Assembly (NCBI GenBank): GCA_963837775.1
Contig: CAWIOX010000002.1
Coordinates: 1 to 64,000, forward strand
Origin: CAWIOX01 sp963837775
Lineage (GTDB): Bacteria; Pseudomonadota; Gammaproteobacteria; Burkholderiales; Burkholderiaceae_D
Direction: 5' to 3'
DNA: 64,000 nt
Position 1 is the first letter of the stretch, and each line of letters starts with the position of its first letter. Positions 53,636 to 62,864 of the stretch are shown here, one piece after another. A model generated the notes under the pieces. The model did no database searches and was not told the origin of the DNA. It was given only the letters and a program-made list of their open reading frames with translations. A program made the position numbers and the translations under genes.

Positions 53636-54664
53636 CTACGCCGCCCGCAGCTCATCCAGCGGCCAGCGCGGCCGCACATTGAACGCATAGTCGCGCTTGG
53701 CGGCATCCGGATTGGCTTGCAGCCGCAGCGCGCCGGCGAACGCGATCATCGCGCCGTTATCGGTGCAGAATTCCAGCTCCGGATAGAACACCTGGAAGCG
53801 CCGTTTGAGCGCCGCCGCATCGAGTCCGGCGCGCAACTGCAAGTTGGCGCCGACGCCGCCGGCAATCACCAGCCGTTTCAGGCCGGTATCGCGCAGCGCG
53901 GCGATGCACTTGGCCACCAGCACCTCGACCATCGCATCGACGAACGCGCGCGCGACGTTGGCCTTGTCCTGTTCGCAGATATTGGTGATCTTGTTCTTGA
54001 CCAGCGTCAGCACCGCGGTTTTCAGTCCGGAGAAGCTGAAGTTCAGATCCTTCGAATGCAGCATCGGGCGCGGCAGCTTGTATACGCCGGGGTCGCCGAA
54101 TTCGGCCATGCGCGAGATCGCCGGCCCGCCCGGATAGCCCAGTCCCAGCAGCTTGGCCGACTTGTCGAACGCTTCGCCGGCGGCGTCGTCCAGCGTCTCG
54201 CCCAGCAGCGTGTACAGACCGACGCCATCGACCCGCATCAGCTGGGTGTGGCCGCCCGACACCAGCAGCGACACGAACGGGAAGGCGGGCGGCTTGCTGG
54301 CCAGCAGCGGCGACAGCAAATGGCCTTCCAGATGGTGGATGCCGAGCATCGGCTTGTCCAGCGCCAGCCCCAGACCGCAGGCCACCGATGCGCCGACCAG
54401 CAGCGCGCCGGCCAGACCCGGCCCCTGGGTATACGCAATCGCATCGATGTCGGTCAGCGCGCAGCCGCTGTCGCGCAGGGTTTGCTGCAGCAGCGGGATC
54501 GCGCGCCGGATGTGGTCGCGCGACGCCAGTTCGGGCACCACGCCGCCATAGGCTTCGTGCATCGTGACTTGGGAGTGCAGCGCATGGCCCAGCAAGCCCT
54601 TTTCGGTGTCGTACAGGGCAAGACCGGTTTCGTCGCAGGAGGATTCAACGCCTAGAACAAGCAT
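53636..54664 (-). CDS. tsaD: tRNA N6-adenosine threonylcarbamoyltransferase TsaD
   Basis: Catalytic subunit of the TsaBDE complex that attaches threonylcarbamoyl to A37 of ANN-decoding tRNAs (t6A). It has 342 residues of the ASKHA ATPase fold: LGVESSCDETGLALYD at the N-terminus, the metal-binding histidines in GIHHLEGHLLSP, SLLVSGGHTQLMRVDGVG, and DNGAMIAFAG near the end. The length and all motifs are normal. Monocistronic, divergent from nasT with 104 bp between starts. Confidence 0.96.
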   Translation of the reverse strand: MLVLGVESSCDETGLALYDTEKGLLGHALHSQVTMHEAYGGVVPELASRDHIRRAIPLLQQTLRDSGCALTDIDAIAYTQGPGLAGALLVGASVACGLGLALDKPMLGIHHLEGHLLSPLLASKPPAFPFVSLLVSGGHTQLMRVDGVGLYTLLGETLDDAAGEAFDKSAKLLGLGYPGGPAISRMAEFGDPGVYKLPRPMLHSKDLNFSFSGLKTAVLTLVKNKITNICEQDKANVARAFVDAMVEVLVAKCIAALRDTGLKRLVIAGGVGANLQLRAGLDAAALKRRFQVFYPELEFCTDNGAMIAFAGALRLQANPDAAKRDYAFNVRPRWPLDELRAA

Positions 54665-54768
54665 GGGGTGTCTATAGGGTAAGTGGGTGGTGTGATTCTT
54701 GCCTGCATTATAGGGGATTGTGCTGTTCGGCCCGAACTCAGTGCAGATTTAAGGATTGGATTTTGACC

Positions 54769-55419
54769 ATGCTGACTAAAACTACCCCGTCCGAATTAGG
54801 AAAGCTGCGCATCGTCGTCGTCAATACCGTCTGGTCCTCGGAAGATGCCGATGATGAAGCGGCACGCGCCCATTCCGAGCGTTCGCGCGCGTTGCGCATC
54901 GGCCTGCTGCAGGCGGGCTACAACATCGTCGCTGCGATTCCGGGCGATTTTTACCTGCAGGAGCGGATCGCGCAGCTGCAGCCGGACATCATCATCATCG
55001 ATGCCGAGTCCGACGCGCGCGACGTGCTGGAGCAGATCGTGATCGCCACCCGCGATGCGCCGCGCCCGATCGCGTTGTTTACCGAAGATGCCAGCGAATC
55101 GCATATGAAGGTGGCGATGGATGCCGGCGTGTCGGCCTACGTGGTGGCCGGCTTGCAGGCCGAGCGCATCAAGCCGGTGCTGGACGTTGCAATGATGCGT
55201 TTCAATGCCGATCAGAAATTGCGCTCCGCCTTATCCGATACCAAGGCCAAGCTGGCCGAGCGCAAGACCATCGACCGCGCCAAGGGCTTGCTGATGGAGC
55301 GTCACAAGCTGTCGGAGGAGGAGGCGTACCAAAAGCTGCGCCGGCTGGCGATGGACAAGAATCTGAAGGTGGCGGACATCGCGCAGCGCATCCTCGATGT
55401 GGCCGATTTGCTGGCTTGA
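54769..55419 (+). CDS. nasT: ANTAR-domain antitermination regulator NasT
   Basis: RNA-binding response regulator of nitrate assimilation, 216 residues. The N-terminal receiver-like domain (LRIVVVNTVWSSED, PDIIIIDAESDARDVLEQI) is followed by a C-terminal ANTAR domain of three helices (AKLAERKTIDRAKGLLMERHKL, SEEEAYQKLRRLAMDKNLKVADIAQRIL), whose conserved AKGLLM and EAYQKLR residues bind paired RNA hairpins. The downstream leader at 55526-55633 holds such hairpins and a terminator, so NasT should promote read-through into nrtA. The usual sensor partner gene nasS is not adjacent. ATG 54769 is the first start that leaves a normal N-terminus. Confidence 0.93.
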   Translation: MLTKTTPSELGKLRIVVVNTVWSSEDADDEAARAHSERSRALRIGLLQAGYNIVAAIPGDFYLQERIAQLQPDIIIIDAESDARDVLEQIVIATRDAPRPIALFTEDASESHMKVAMDAGVSAYVVAGLQAERIKPVLDVAMMRFNADQKLRSALSDTKAKLAERKTIDRAKGLLMERHKLSEEEAYQKLRRLAMDKNLKVADIAQRILDVADLLA

Positions 55420-55429
55420 TATTGGTGCA

Positions 55430-55448
55430 TCGCACAAAGCTGGTGCGA
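55430..55448. promoter_or_regulatory. NtrC-like enhancer dyad upstream of nrtA
   Basis: TCGCACAAAGCTGGTGCGA is a perfect six-base inverted repeat around seven bases. It matches the NtrC pattern TGCAC-N7-GTGCA except for the outermost base of each half. It lies 50-70 bp upstream of the sigma-54 promoter, a usual enhancer distance, and GGTGCA at 55424-55429 adds another half-site. Confidence 0.6.
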
Positions 55449-55498
55449 TAAAACGGCCGGAAATGCATCAGGATGGGCGGTTTTTCCTGCTTACAAGC

Positions 55499-55514
55499 TG
55501 GCACGGCAATTGCT
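55499..55514 (+). promoter_or_regulatory. Sigma-54 promoter of the nrt operon
   Basis: TGGCACGGCAATTGCT matches the -24/-12 consensus TGGCAC-N5-TTGC(A/T) at every defined base, with the GG and GC elements correctly spaced. The predicted transcription start is about 55525, immediately before the first ANTAR-target hairpin. Orientation and position fit nrtA expression. Confidence 0.85.
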
Positions 55515-55525
55515 CAATAAGTATT

Positions 55526-55571
55526 AAGCGCTAACGATGGCGTTTGTGTGGATCCGGCCAACGGCGGTCGG
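55526..55571 (+). ncRNA. ANTAR-target two-hairpin leader motif (NasT binding site)
   Basis: P1 is AAGCGCT (55526-55532) paired with GGCGTTT (55539-55545) around the loop AACGAT. P2 is CCGGCC (55554-55559) paired with GGTCGG (55566-55571) around the loop AACGGC. Both loops have six bases with A at position 1 and G at position 4, the published ANTAR recognition rule, and eight bases separate the hairpins. A terminator follows. Confidence 0.82.
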
Positions 55572-55583
55572 TTCTGCCAAGAC

Positions 55584-55634
55584 AAAGGTGTCTCTCCGCA
55601 TGATGAATTTCATGACGGACAGGCACCTTTTTTA
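55584..55634 (+). terminator. Leader terminator controlled by NasT, upstream of nrtA
   Basis: AAAGGTG with CTCTCCG on the left pairs with CGGACAG and CACCTTT on the right around CATGATGAATTTCATGA, itself a small hairpin (CATGA/TCATG), followed by a run of T. It ends 28 bp before the nrtA start. Its place right after the two ANTAR hairpins marks it as the regulated terminator. Confidence 0.82.
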
Positions 55635-55661
55635 TTTGTTCAAAACATTTGGAGTCGAACC

Positions 55662-56939
55662 ATGTTTAGCGATAAGAACCATCAACCGAGCGCAACCGAA
55701 TACAAGGTCGTCGATAGCAAGCGCCGTGGCATCATCAAAACCGCCGGCGCCGCGATCGGCGCCGGCCTGCTCGGCTTATCCGGCGCCGGGGTCTGGGCCG
55801 CCGGTTCGGACAAGCCGGAGAAGGAAGAGGTCAAGGTCGGGTTCATCCCGCTGACCGATTGCGCTTCGGTGGTGATGGCATCGGTGCTCGGTTTCGACAA
55901 GAAGTACGGGATCAAGATCGTGCTCAGCAAGGAAGCGTCATGGGCCGGCGTGCGCGACAAGCTGGTCAACGGCGAGCTGGACGCCGCCCATGTGCTGTAC
56001 GGCCTGATATACGGGGTGCAAATGGGCATCGGCAGCCCGAAAAAAGACATGGCGGTGCTGATGTCGCTCAACAACAATGGCCAGGCGATCACGCTGTCGA
56101 AAAAGATCGCCGACAAGGGCGCAGTCGATGGCGCCAGCCTGGCCAAGCTGATGCAGACCGAGAAGCGCGAATATACCTTCGCCCAGACCTTCCCGACCGG
56201 CACCCATGCGATGTGGCTGTATTACTGGCTGGCCGCCAGCGGCATCGATCCGTTCAAGGATGCGCGCGCGATCGTGGTGCCGCCGCCGCAGATGGTGGCC
56301 AATATGCGGGTCGGCAATATGGACGGCTTCTGCGTCGGCGAGCCATGGAACCATCGCGCGATCATGGACGGGGTCGGCATCACCGCCACCACCACCCAGG
56401 ACATCTGGAAAGACCATCCGGAAAAAGTGCTGGGCACCAGCGACGACTTCGTCAAGAAATACCCGAATACCGCGCGTGCGCTGGTGGCCGCGGTGCTGGA
56501 AGCCGGCCGCTGGATCGATGCGTCTTTGGGCAACAAGAACAAGATGGCCGAAACCATCGCCGCCAAATCGTATGTGAATACCTCGGTCGATGCGATCAAC
56601 CAGCGCATCCTCGGCCGTTACCAGAATGGCCTCGGCAAGACCTGGGACGACCCGAACCACATGAAGTTCTTCAATGACGGTGCGGCGACTTTCCCTTACC
56701 TGTCCGACGGCATGTGGTTCATGACGCAGCACAAGCGCTGGGGCTTGCTCAAGGACGAGCCGGATTACCTCGGCGTGGCGAAGGCGGTGAACCGGATCGA
56801 TGTCTACAAGGATGCCGCCGCGCTGGCCAAGGTGGCAGTGCCGAAGGACCTGATGCGCAGCAGCAAGCTGATGGACGGCACCGTCTGGGATGGCAAGAAC
56901 CCGAAAGCCTACGCCGCTTCGTTCAAGATCAAAGCTTAA
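55662..56939 (+). CDS. nrtA: Nitrate ABC transporter substrate-binding protein NrtA
   Basis: Nitrate-binding protein of the NrtABD importer, 425 residues (CmpA/NrtA family). The N-terminus SKRRGIIKTAGAAIGAGLLG looks like a twin-arginine (Tat) signal. The mature part has VKVGFIPLTDCASVVMASVLG, GVRDKLVNGELDAAHVLYG, TFPTGTHAMWLYYWLAASGI and FCVGEPWNHRAI, typical of nitrate/bicarbonate binders. A related cytoplasmic sensor, NasS, lacks a signal peptide, so the signal argues for the transporter role. TTTGGAGTCGAACC precedes ATG 55662. Expression should need both the sigma-54 promoter and NasT-mediated read-through. Confidence 0.93.
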   Translation: MFSDKNHQPSATEYKVVDSKRRGIIKTAGAAIGAGLLGLSGAGVWAAGSDKPEKEEVKVGFIPLTDCASVVMASVLGFDKKYGIKIVLSKEASWAGVRDKLVNGELDAAHVLYGLIYGVQMGIGSPKKDMAVLMSLNNNGQAITLSKKIADKGAVDGASLAKLMQTEKREYTFAQTFPTGTHAMWLYYWLAASGIDPFKDARAIVVPPPQMVANMRVGNMDGFCVGEPWNHRAIMDGVGITATTTQDIWKDHPEKVLGTSDDFVKKYPNTARALVAAVLEAGRWIDASLGNKNKMAETIAAKSYVNTSVDAINQRILGRYQNGLGKTWDDPNHMKFFNDGAATFPYLSDGMWFMTQHKRWGLLKDEPDYLGVAKAVNRIDVYKDAAALAKVAVPKDLMRSSKLMDGTVWDGKNPKAYAASFKIKA

Positions 56940-56948
56940 GGAGTCATC

Positions 56949-57857
56949 ATGATTGCAGTAATGGATTCCACCTCAGATCAGCCGGCCGCCACTACGACCG
57001 CAAAATCAGCAGCGGAGAAAACGATGGTTGCCAGCGCCAGCCCGGTTGTGGCGAAGAAGACCGCAGGCCGCAAAGTGTCGTTGCAGCCGTTTTTTCTGGC
57101 GCTGCTGCCGCCGCTGATCGGCATCGCGTTGCTGGTGCTGATCTGGCAAATCATCGCGCTCAAGAACAGCGGCATCCCGTCGCCGCTGGCGACCTTCAAG
57201 GAAGCCGTCGTGCTGTTCTCCGATCCGTTCTACCGCAACAGCCCGAATGACCAGGGCATAGGCTGGAACGTGTATGCGTCGCTCAAGCGGGTCGCAGTCG
57301 GCTTCGGCCTGGCGGCGGCGATCGGCATCCCGCTGGGTTTCATGATCGGCCGCTTCACGTTCCTGTCGCGCATGTTCGGTCCCATCATCAGCCTGCTCAA
57401 ACCGGTATCGCCATTGGCCTGGCTGCCGATCGGCCTGCTGGTGTTCAAGGCGGCCGATCCGGCTGCGATCTGGTCGATCCTGATCTGCTCGATCTGGCCG
57501 ATGATCATCAACACCGCGATCGGCGTGCAGCGCGTGCCGCAGGATTACATGAACGTGGCGCGGGTGCTGAATCTGTCGGAATGGAAAATCCTGACCAAGA
57601 TCCTGCTGCCATCGGTGTTGCCGCACATGCTGACCGGGGTGCGGCTGGCCATCGGCACCGCCTGGCTGGTGATCGTCGCGGCGGAAATGCTGACCGGCGG
57701 CGTCGGTATCGGCTTCTGGGTCTGGGACGAGTGGAACAACCTGAACGTGGCGCACATCATCATCGCGATCGTCGTCATCGGCGTGGTCGGTCTGATTCTG
57801 GAACAGGTGCTGGTCGCGGTCGCCAAGGCATTCACTTTTGAAGACAGCGGCAACTGA
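56949..57857 (+). CDS. nrtB: Nitrate ABC transporter permease NrtB
   Basis: Inner-membrane permease of the nitrate importer, 302 residues. A polar N-terminal stretch of about 40 residues rich in Ala, Thr and Lys precedes six membrane segments. The NrtB-type motifs are LLKPVSPLAWLPIGLLVFKAADP, SIWPMIINTAIGVQRVPQDYMNVARVLNLSEW (the docking loop; quoted in outline) and the C-terminal GFWVWDEWNNLNVAHIIIAI. TAAGGAGTCATC precedes ATG 56949, nine bases after the nrtA stop. The ATPase gene follows by 18 bp. Confidence 0.94.
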   Translation: MIAVMDSTSDQPAATTTAKSAAEKTMVASASPVVAKKTAGRKVSLQPFFLALLPPLIGIALLVLIWQIIALKNSGIPSPLATFKEAVVLFSDPFYRNSPNDQGIGWNVYASLKRVAVGFGLAAAIGIPLGFMIGRFTFLSRMFGPIISLLKPVSPLAWLPIGLLVFKAADPAAIWSILICSIWPMIINTAIGVQRVPQDYMNVARVLNLSEWKILTKILLPSVLPHMLTGVRLAIGTAWLVIVAAEMLTGGVGIGFWVWDEWNNLNVAHIIIAIVVIGVVGLILEQVLVAVAKAFTFEDSGN

Positions 57858-57875
57858 TCGCCATAAGGAAAAATC

Positions 57876-58690
57876 ATGGAAAACCAAGATCTCAAGTTCA
57901 TCGATGTGCAGCAGGCGGAAATGGTATTTCACACCAGGAAGGGCAATTTCCACGCCTTGCGCGACATCAACCTGAGCATCAGACGAGGCGAATTCGTCAC
58001 GCTGATCGGCCATTCCGGCTGCGGCAAATCGACGCTGCTGAACCTGCTCGCCGGCTTGACCACGGCCACCGGCGGCGTGCTGATTTGCGCCAACCGCGAA
58101 ATCGCCGGCCCCTCGCCGGAGCGCGGCGTGGTGTTCCAGAACCACTCTTTGCTGCCGTGGCTGACCTGCTTCGAGAACGTCTATCTGGCGGTGGAGCGGG
58201 TATTCGGCGCGACCGAATCGAAAGCCAGACTCAAGCAGCGCACCAGGGCGGCGCTGGAAATGGTCGGCCTGACGCACGCCGAAAACAAGCGCCCGAACGA
58301 GATCTCGGGCGGCATGAAGCAGCGCGTCGGCATCGCCCGCGCGTTGTCGATGGAGCCGAAAGTGCTGCTGATGGATGAGCCGTTCGGCGCGCTCGATGCG
58401 CTGACCCGCGCCCATCTGCAGGACGAGTTGCTGAAGATCGTCGCAAAAACCCAGTCGACGGTGGTGATGGTCACCCACGATGTGGATGAGGCGGTATTGC
58501 TGTCGGACCGCATCGTGATGATGAGCAACGGCCCGGCGGCGACCATCGGCGAGATTCTGGAGGTGCGGCTGGCGCGCCCGCGCGACCGGGTCGCACTGGC
58601 GCAGGATGCGTTGTACAGCGAATACCGGACTCGGTGCTGGAGTTCCTGTACCACCGCCAGGCCCATCCGGCGGCGAAAGAAGCGGCCTGA
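57876..58690 (+). CDS. nrtD: Nitrate ABC transporter ATP-binding protein (frameshift in the last 25 codons)
   Basis: ATPase of the nitrate importer, 271 residues after correction. Walker A is GHSGCGKST, the Q loop is in VFQNHSLLPWLTCFENV, the signature is ISGGMKQRVGIARAL, Walker B is VLLMDEPFGALD and the switch histidine is in VTHDVDEAVLLSDRI. The catalytic domain is intact. After ALYSEYR, near 58625, one base is missing: the family-like tail DSVLEFLYHRQAHPAAKEAA is read in another frame to TGA 58688-58690, whereas the uncorrected frame runs on to 58706. It lacks the extra binding-protein domain of cyanobacterial NrtC, so NrtD type. Confidence 0.92.
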
Positions 58691-58709
58691 ATCCGCTCAA
58701 TATTGATCG

Positions 58710-58743
58710 AAAAAGCGCATGCAGAACATGCGCTTTTTTTTTG
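58710..58743 (+). terminator. Intrinsic terminator of the nrtABD operon
   Basis: AAAAGCGCATG pairs with CATGCGCTTTT around a CAGAA loop and runs into about ten T residues. It lies 20 bp after the corrected nrtD stop. Confidence 0.9.
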
Positions 58744-59167
58744 CAGATGCCGGTAACGATGTTCCCCGGTTTGAAATGGATGGCTGGCGTGCGGCGCGGC
58801 AGCGTGCTGACTTCGCCGCCAAGAAACCATCATTGCGATCCGGAGCAGTGCTGCCGCCTGCTCAGACTGCGGCTATGCAAAAATTCCAATAAGGCGTGCA
58901 GCGATGTTATGCACGGTTTTGACGGGTGCTGTTTTGGAAATGTCTGACATGTAAAAAATGTATATCTTATATTTTAAATAATGCATAATGGCAACGTTTA
59001 ATTTTGGAAATACTTGCAATTAGAAAACTTAAACACAGAAGTTGCATCAGGATTTTCAAGAGCTTCCAAGGTATTTTTGATTTGCCGATAGCTGGCCGCA
59101 GGTCTGGCATCGTCAGCCAGGCAAGCCTGATTTCATTGTTAAAAAATCTACGATAAGGACATCTGGA
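58744..59167. other. Upstream region of the chemoreceptor gene
   Basis: No gene seen in about 420 bp, and it is AT-rich from 58930 to 59090. GCCGATAG at 59084-59091 resembles the -10 element (GCCGATAA) of sigma-28 flagellar promoters, which often drive chemoreceptor genes. The matching -35 TAAA is not convincing at the expected distance, so the promoter is only tentative. Confidence 0.4.
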
Positions 59168-60859
59168 ATGCATATTAAAAACATGAGGATCGGCCAGCGA
59201 CTGGCACTTTCCTTCGGCGGTGTGATTGCGTTATTGGTCGTGCTGTCGATACTCAGCTGGAATCGGGTTGAAAGTCTTAAAAATGAAATCGTGCTGACCG
59301 CCAACAACCGTTACCCGATGACGGTCCAGGCCAATCAGATCATCCATGAAATCAATGCCCAGGCGCGCTACATGCGCAATGCGCTGCTGATGACGAATCA
59401 GGCAGACATTGCGAAAGAGCTGGCCAGCATCAACGACAGCGGCAAAGCGGCCGGCCTTGCTTTCGAAAAGCTCGACAAGATGGTGACAGTGGAAAAAAGC
59501 CGCGAGTTCATCCAGACACTGACCGGGTTCCGGCAGCGCTACCTGCTGTTGAAGGCCAATTTCATCCAGCTCGTCAATGACGGTAAAAAAGACGAAGCGG
59601 CAGCATTTCTGCAGACGGAAATACGTCCGATGGAAACAAAATACACGGAAGAACTGGAAAAATTCCTGCATTTCCAGGACAGCCTGATGGCGCAGGCCGG
59701 CAAGCAGTCGATCCAGCAAGCCGAGAACGCCGAACTGATGATTCTGCTGCTGGCGCTGAGTGCCGGCATCATCAGCGTGCTGGCAGGCGTGCTGACGACC
59801 CGCAGCATCACCCACCCGCTGAGCGAGGCGCTCAAGGTGGCCCAGACGGTTGCGGCCGGCGACCTGACCAGCCGGATTGACGTCAGATCAACCAATGAAA
59901 CCGGCAAGCTGATGCAAGCGATGCAAGACATGAACAGCAGCCTGGTCAAAACCGTCGGCCAGGTCCGCAGCGGCACCGACACCATCGCCACCGCTGCCGG
60001 CCAGATCGCCGCCGGCAACCTCGACCTGTCGGCCCGCACCGAAGCCCAGGCCGGCTCGCTGGAAGAAACCGCCGCCTCGATGGAAGAACTGACCTCGACC
60101 GTCAAGCAGAATGCCGACAATGCGCGCCAGGCCAACCAGCTGGCCGCATCGGCTTCGGAGGTCGCCGCCAAGGGCGGCGCGGTGGTGGCGCAGGTGGTCG
60201 ACACCATGCATGGCATCAATGCCTCATCTGTGAAAATCGCCGACATCATCGGCGTGATCGACGGCATCGCGTTCCAGACCAACATCCTGGCGCTGAATGC
60301 GGCGGTGGAGGCGGCGCGGGCCGGCGAGCAGGGCCGCGGTTTTGCGGTGGTTGCAAGCGAAGTGCGCAATCTGGCGCAGCGCAGCGCGGCCGCCGCCAGG
60401 GAAATCAAGACCCTGATCGGCGATTCGGTCGACAAGGTCGATGCCGGCAGCAAGCTGGTCGGCCAGGCCGGCGCGACGATGGACGAGATCGTCGCCAGCG
60501 TCAAGCGGGTGGCCGACATCATGACCGAGATCACCGCCGCCAGCCACGAGCAAAGCCAGGGCATCGCGCAGGTCAATCAGGCGATTGCGCAGATGGATGA
60601 CGCCACGCAACAGAATGCGGCGCTGGTGGAGCAGGCGGCCGCAGCCTCGCAATCGCTGCAGGATCAGGCCGGCAATCTGGCGCAGGTGGTCAGCGTGTTC
60701 AAGCTCGACGGCATGCAGGAACTGGCGCCGACGGCCCGGGTCCATCAATTTTCTGCGCCAGTCAAACGCGCCGCGATCGGCAAGCTTGCCAGTGCGCCGC
60801 AGCAGAAAAAAATCGCGAATGGCGCAACAGCAGCGACGGACGACTGGGAAGAGTTTTAA
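59168..60859 (+). CDS. Methyl-accepting chemotaxis protein
   Basis: Transmembrane chemoreceptor of 563 residues. TM1 (about 10-31, RLALSFGGVIALLVVLSILS) precedes a periplasmic four-helix-bundle sensor domain (about 32-190). TM2 (LMILLLALSAGIISVLAGVL), a HAMP domain (about 213-266) and the signalling domain with the highly conserved tip IIGVIDGIAFQTNILALNAAVEAARAGEQGRGF (given in outline) follow. The C-terminus DDWEEF matches the tethered pentapeptide that docks CheR and CheB. The ligand is unknown. It lies between the nitrate importer and the nitrate MFS genes but has its own terminator, so a link to nitrate taxis is only suggested by position. Confidence 0.93.
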   Translation: MHIKNMRIGQRLALSFGGVIALLVVLSILSWNRVESLKNEIVLTANNRYPMTVQANQIIHEINAQARYMRNALLMTNQADIAKELASINDSGKAAGLAFEKLDKMVTVEKSREFIQTLTGFRQRYLLLKANFIQLVNDGKKDEAAAFLQTEIRPMETKYTEELEKFLHFQDSLMAQAGKQSIQQAENAELMILLLALSAGIISVLAGVLTTRSITHPLSEALKVAQTVAAGDLTSRIDVRSTNETGKLMQAMQDMNSSLVKTVGQVRSGTDTIATAAGQIAAGNLDLSARTEAQAGSLEETAASMEELTSTVKQNADNARQANQLAASASEVAAKGGAVVAQVVDTMHGINASSVKIADIIGVIDGIAFQTNILALNAAVEAARAGEQGRGFAVVASEVRNLAQRSAAAAREIKTLIGDSVDKVDAGSKLVGQAGATMDEIVASVKRVADIMTEITAASHEQSQGIAQVNQAIAQMDDATQQNAALVEQAAAASQSLQDQAGNLAQVVSVFKLDGMQELAPTARVHQFSAPVKRAAIGKLASAPQQKKIANGATAATDDWEEF

Positions 60860-60868
60860 AAGTCATTC

Positions 60869-60906
60869 ACGGCGCCCGGACTTTCAGTGTCCCGGCGCCG
60901 TTTTTC
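60869..60906 (+). terminator. Intrinsic terminator of the chemoreceptor gene
   Basis: ACGGCGCCCGGAC pairs with GTCCCGGCGCCGT with one mismatch around TTTCAGT, followed by TTTTTC. It ends where a dispersed repeat copy begins. Confidence 0.88.
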
Positions 60907-60990
60907 ATATACTCCCCATCAATTAGCTATGAAATGTGCCATTGCCGCACGGTTTCATTGGGCTTCTAAAAATACTCTGCTGGAGTATAT
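60907..60990 (+). repeat. Dispersed intergenic repeat family 1, copy E
   Basis: The exact core TTGCCGCACGGTTTCATTGG lies at 60942-60961. The outer ends ATATACTCCCC and GGAGTATAT are inverted repeats of each other. It lies between the convergent chemoreceptor and kinase genes. Confidence 0.75.
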
Positions 60991-61010
60991 TTTCGGCCTC
61001 GTATCAGGCC

Positions 61011-62715
<1,705 letters not shown>

Positions 62716-62864
62716 GGTGTTGCCTTAGCAGGTCTGTGAAGCTCAGTATAGTGGGGCGCCATGAACAGCATCAGCGCGCGCTGCAAAAAAAACAGGAGCA
62801 GACATGGCCCGCTCCTGCTATTCGCTGCGCCCTGCATTGTGTCTGAATTACATGATTGGCGCCA

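Noticed and set aside
55662..56939. NasS nitrate sensor instead of NrtA
   Set aside because: A Tat-type signal peptide and the adjoining permease and ATPase genes favour the periplasmic transporter subunit.
57006..58700. 564-codon minus-strand frame across nrtB and nrtD
   Set aside because: Antisense artefact, as above.
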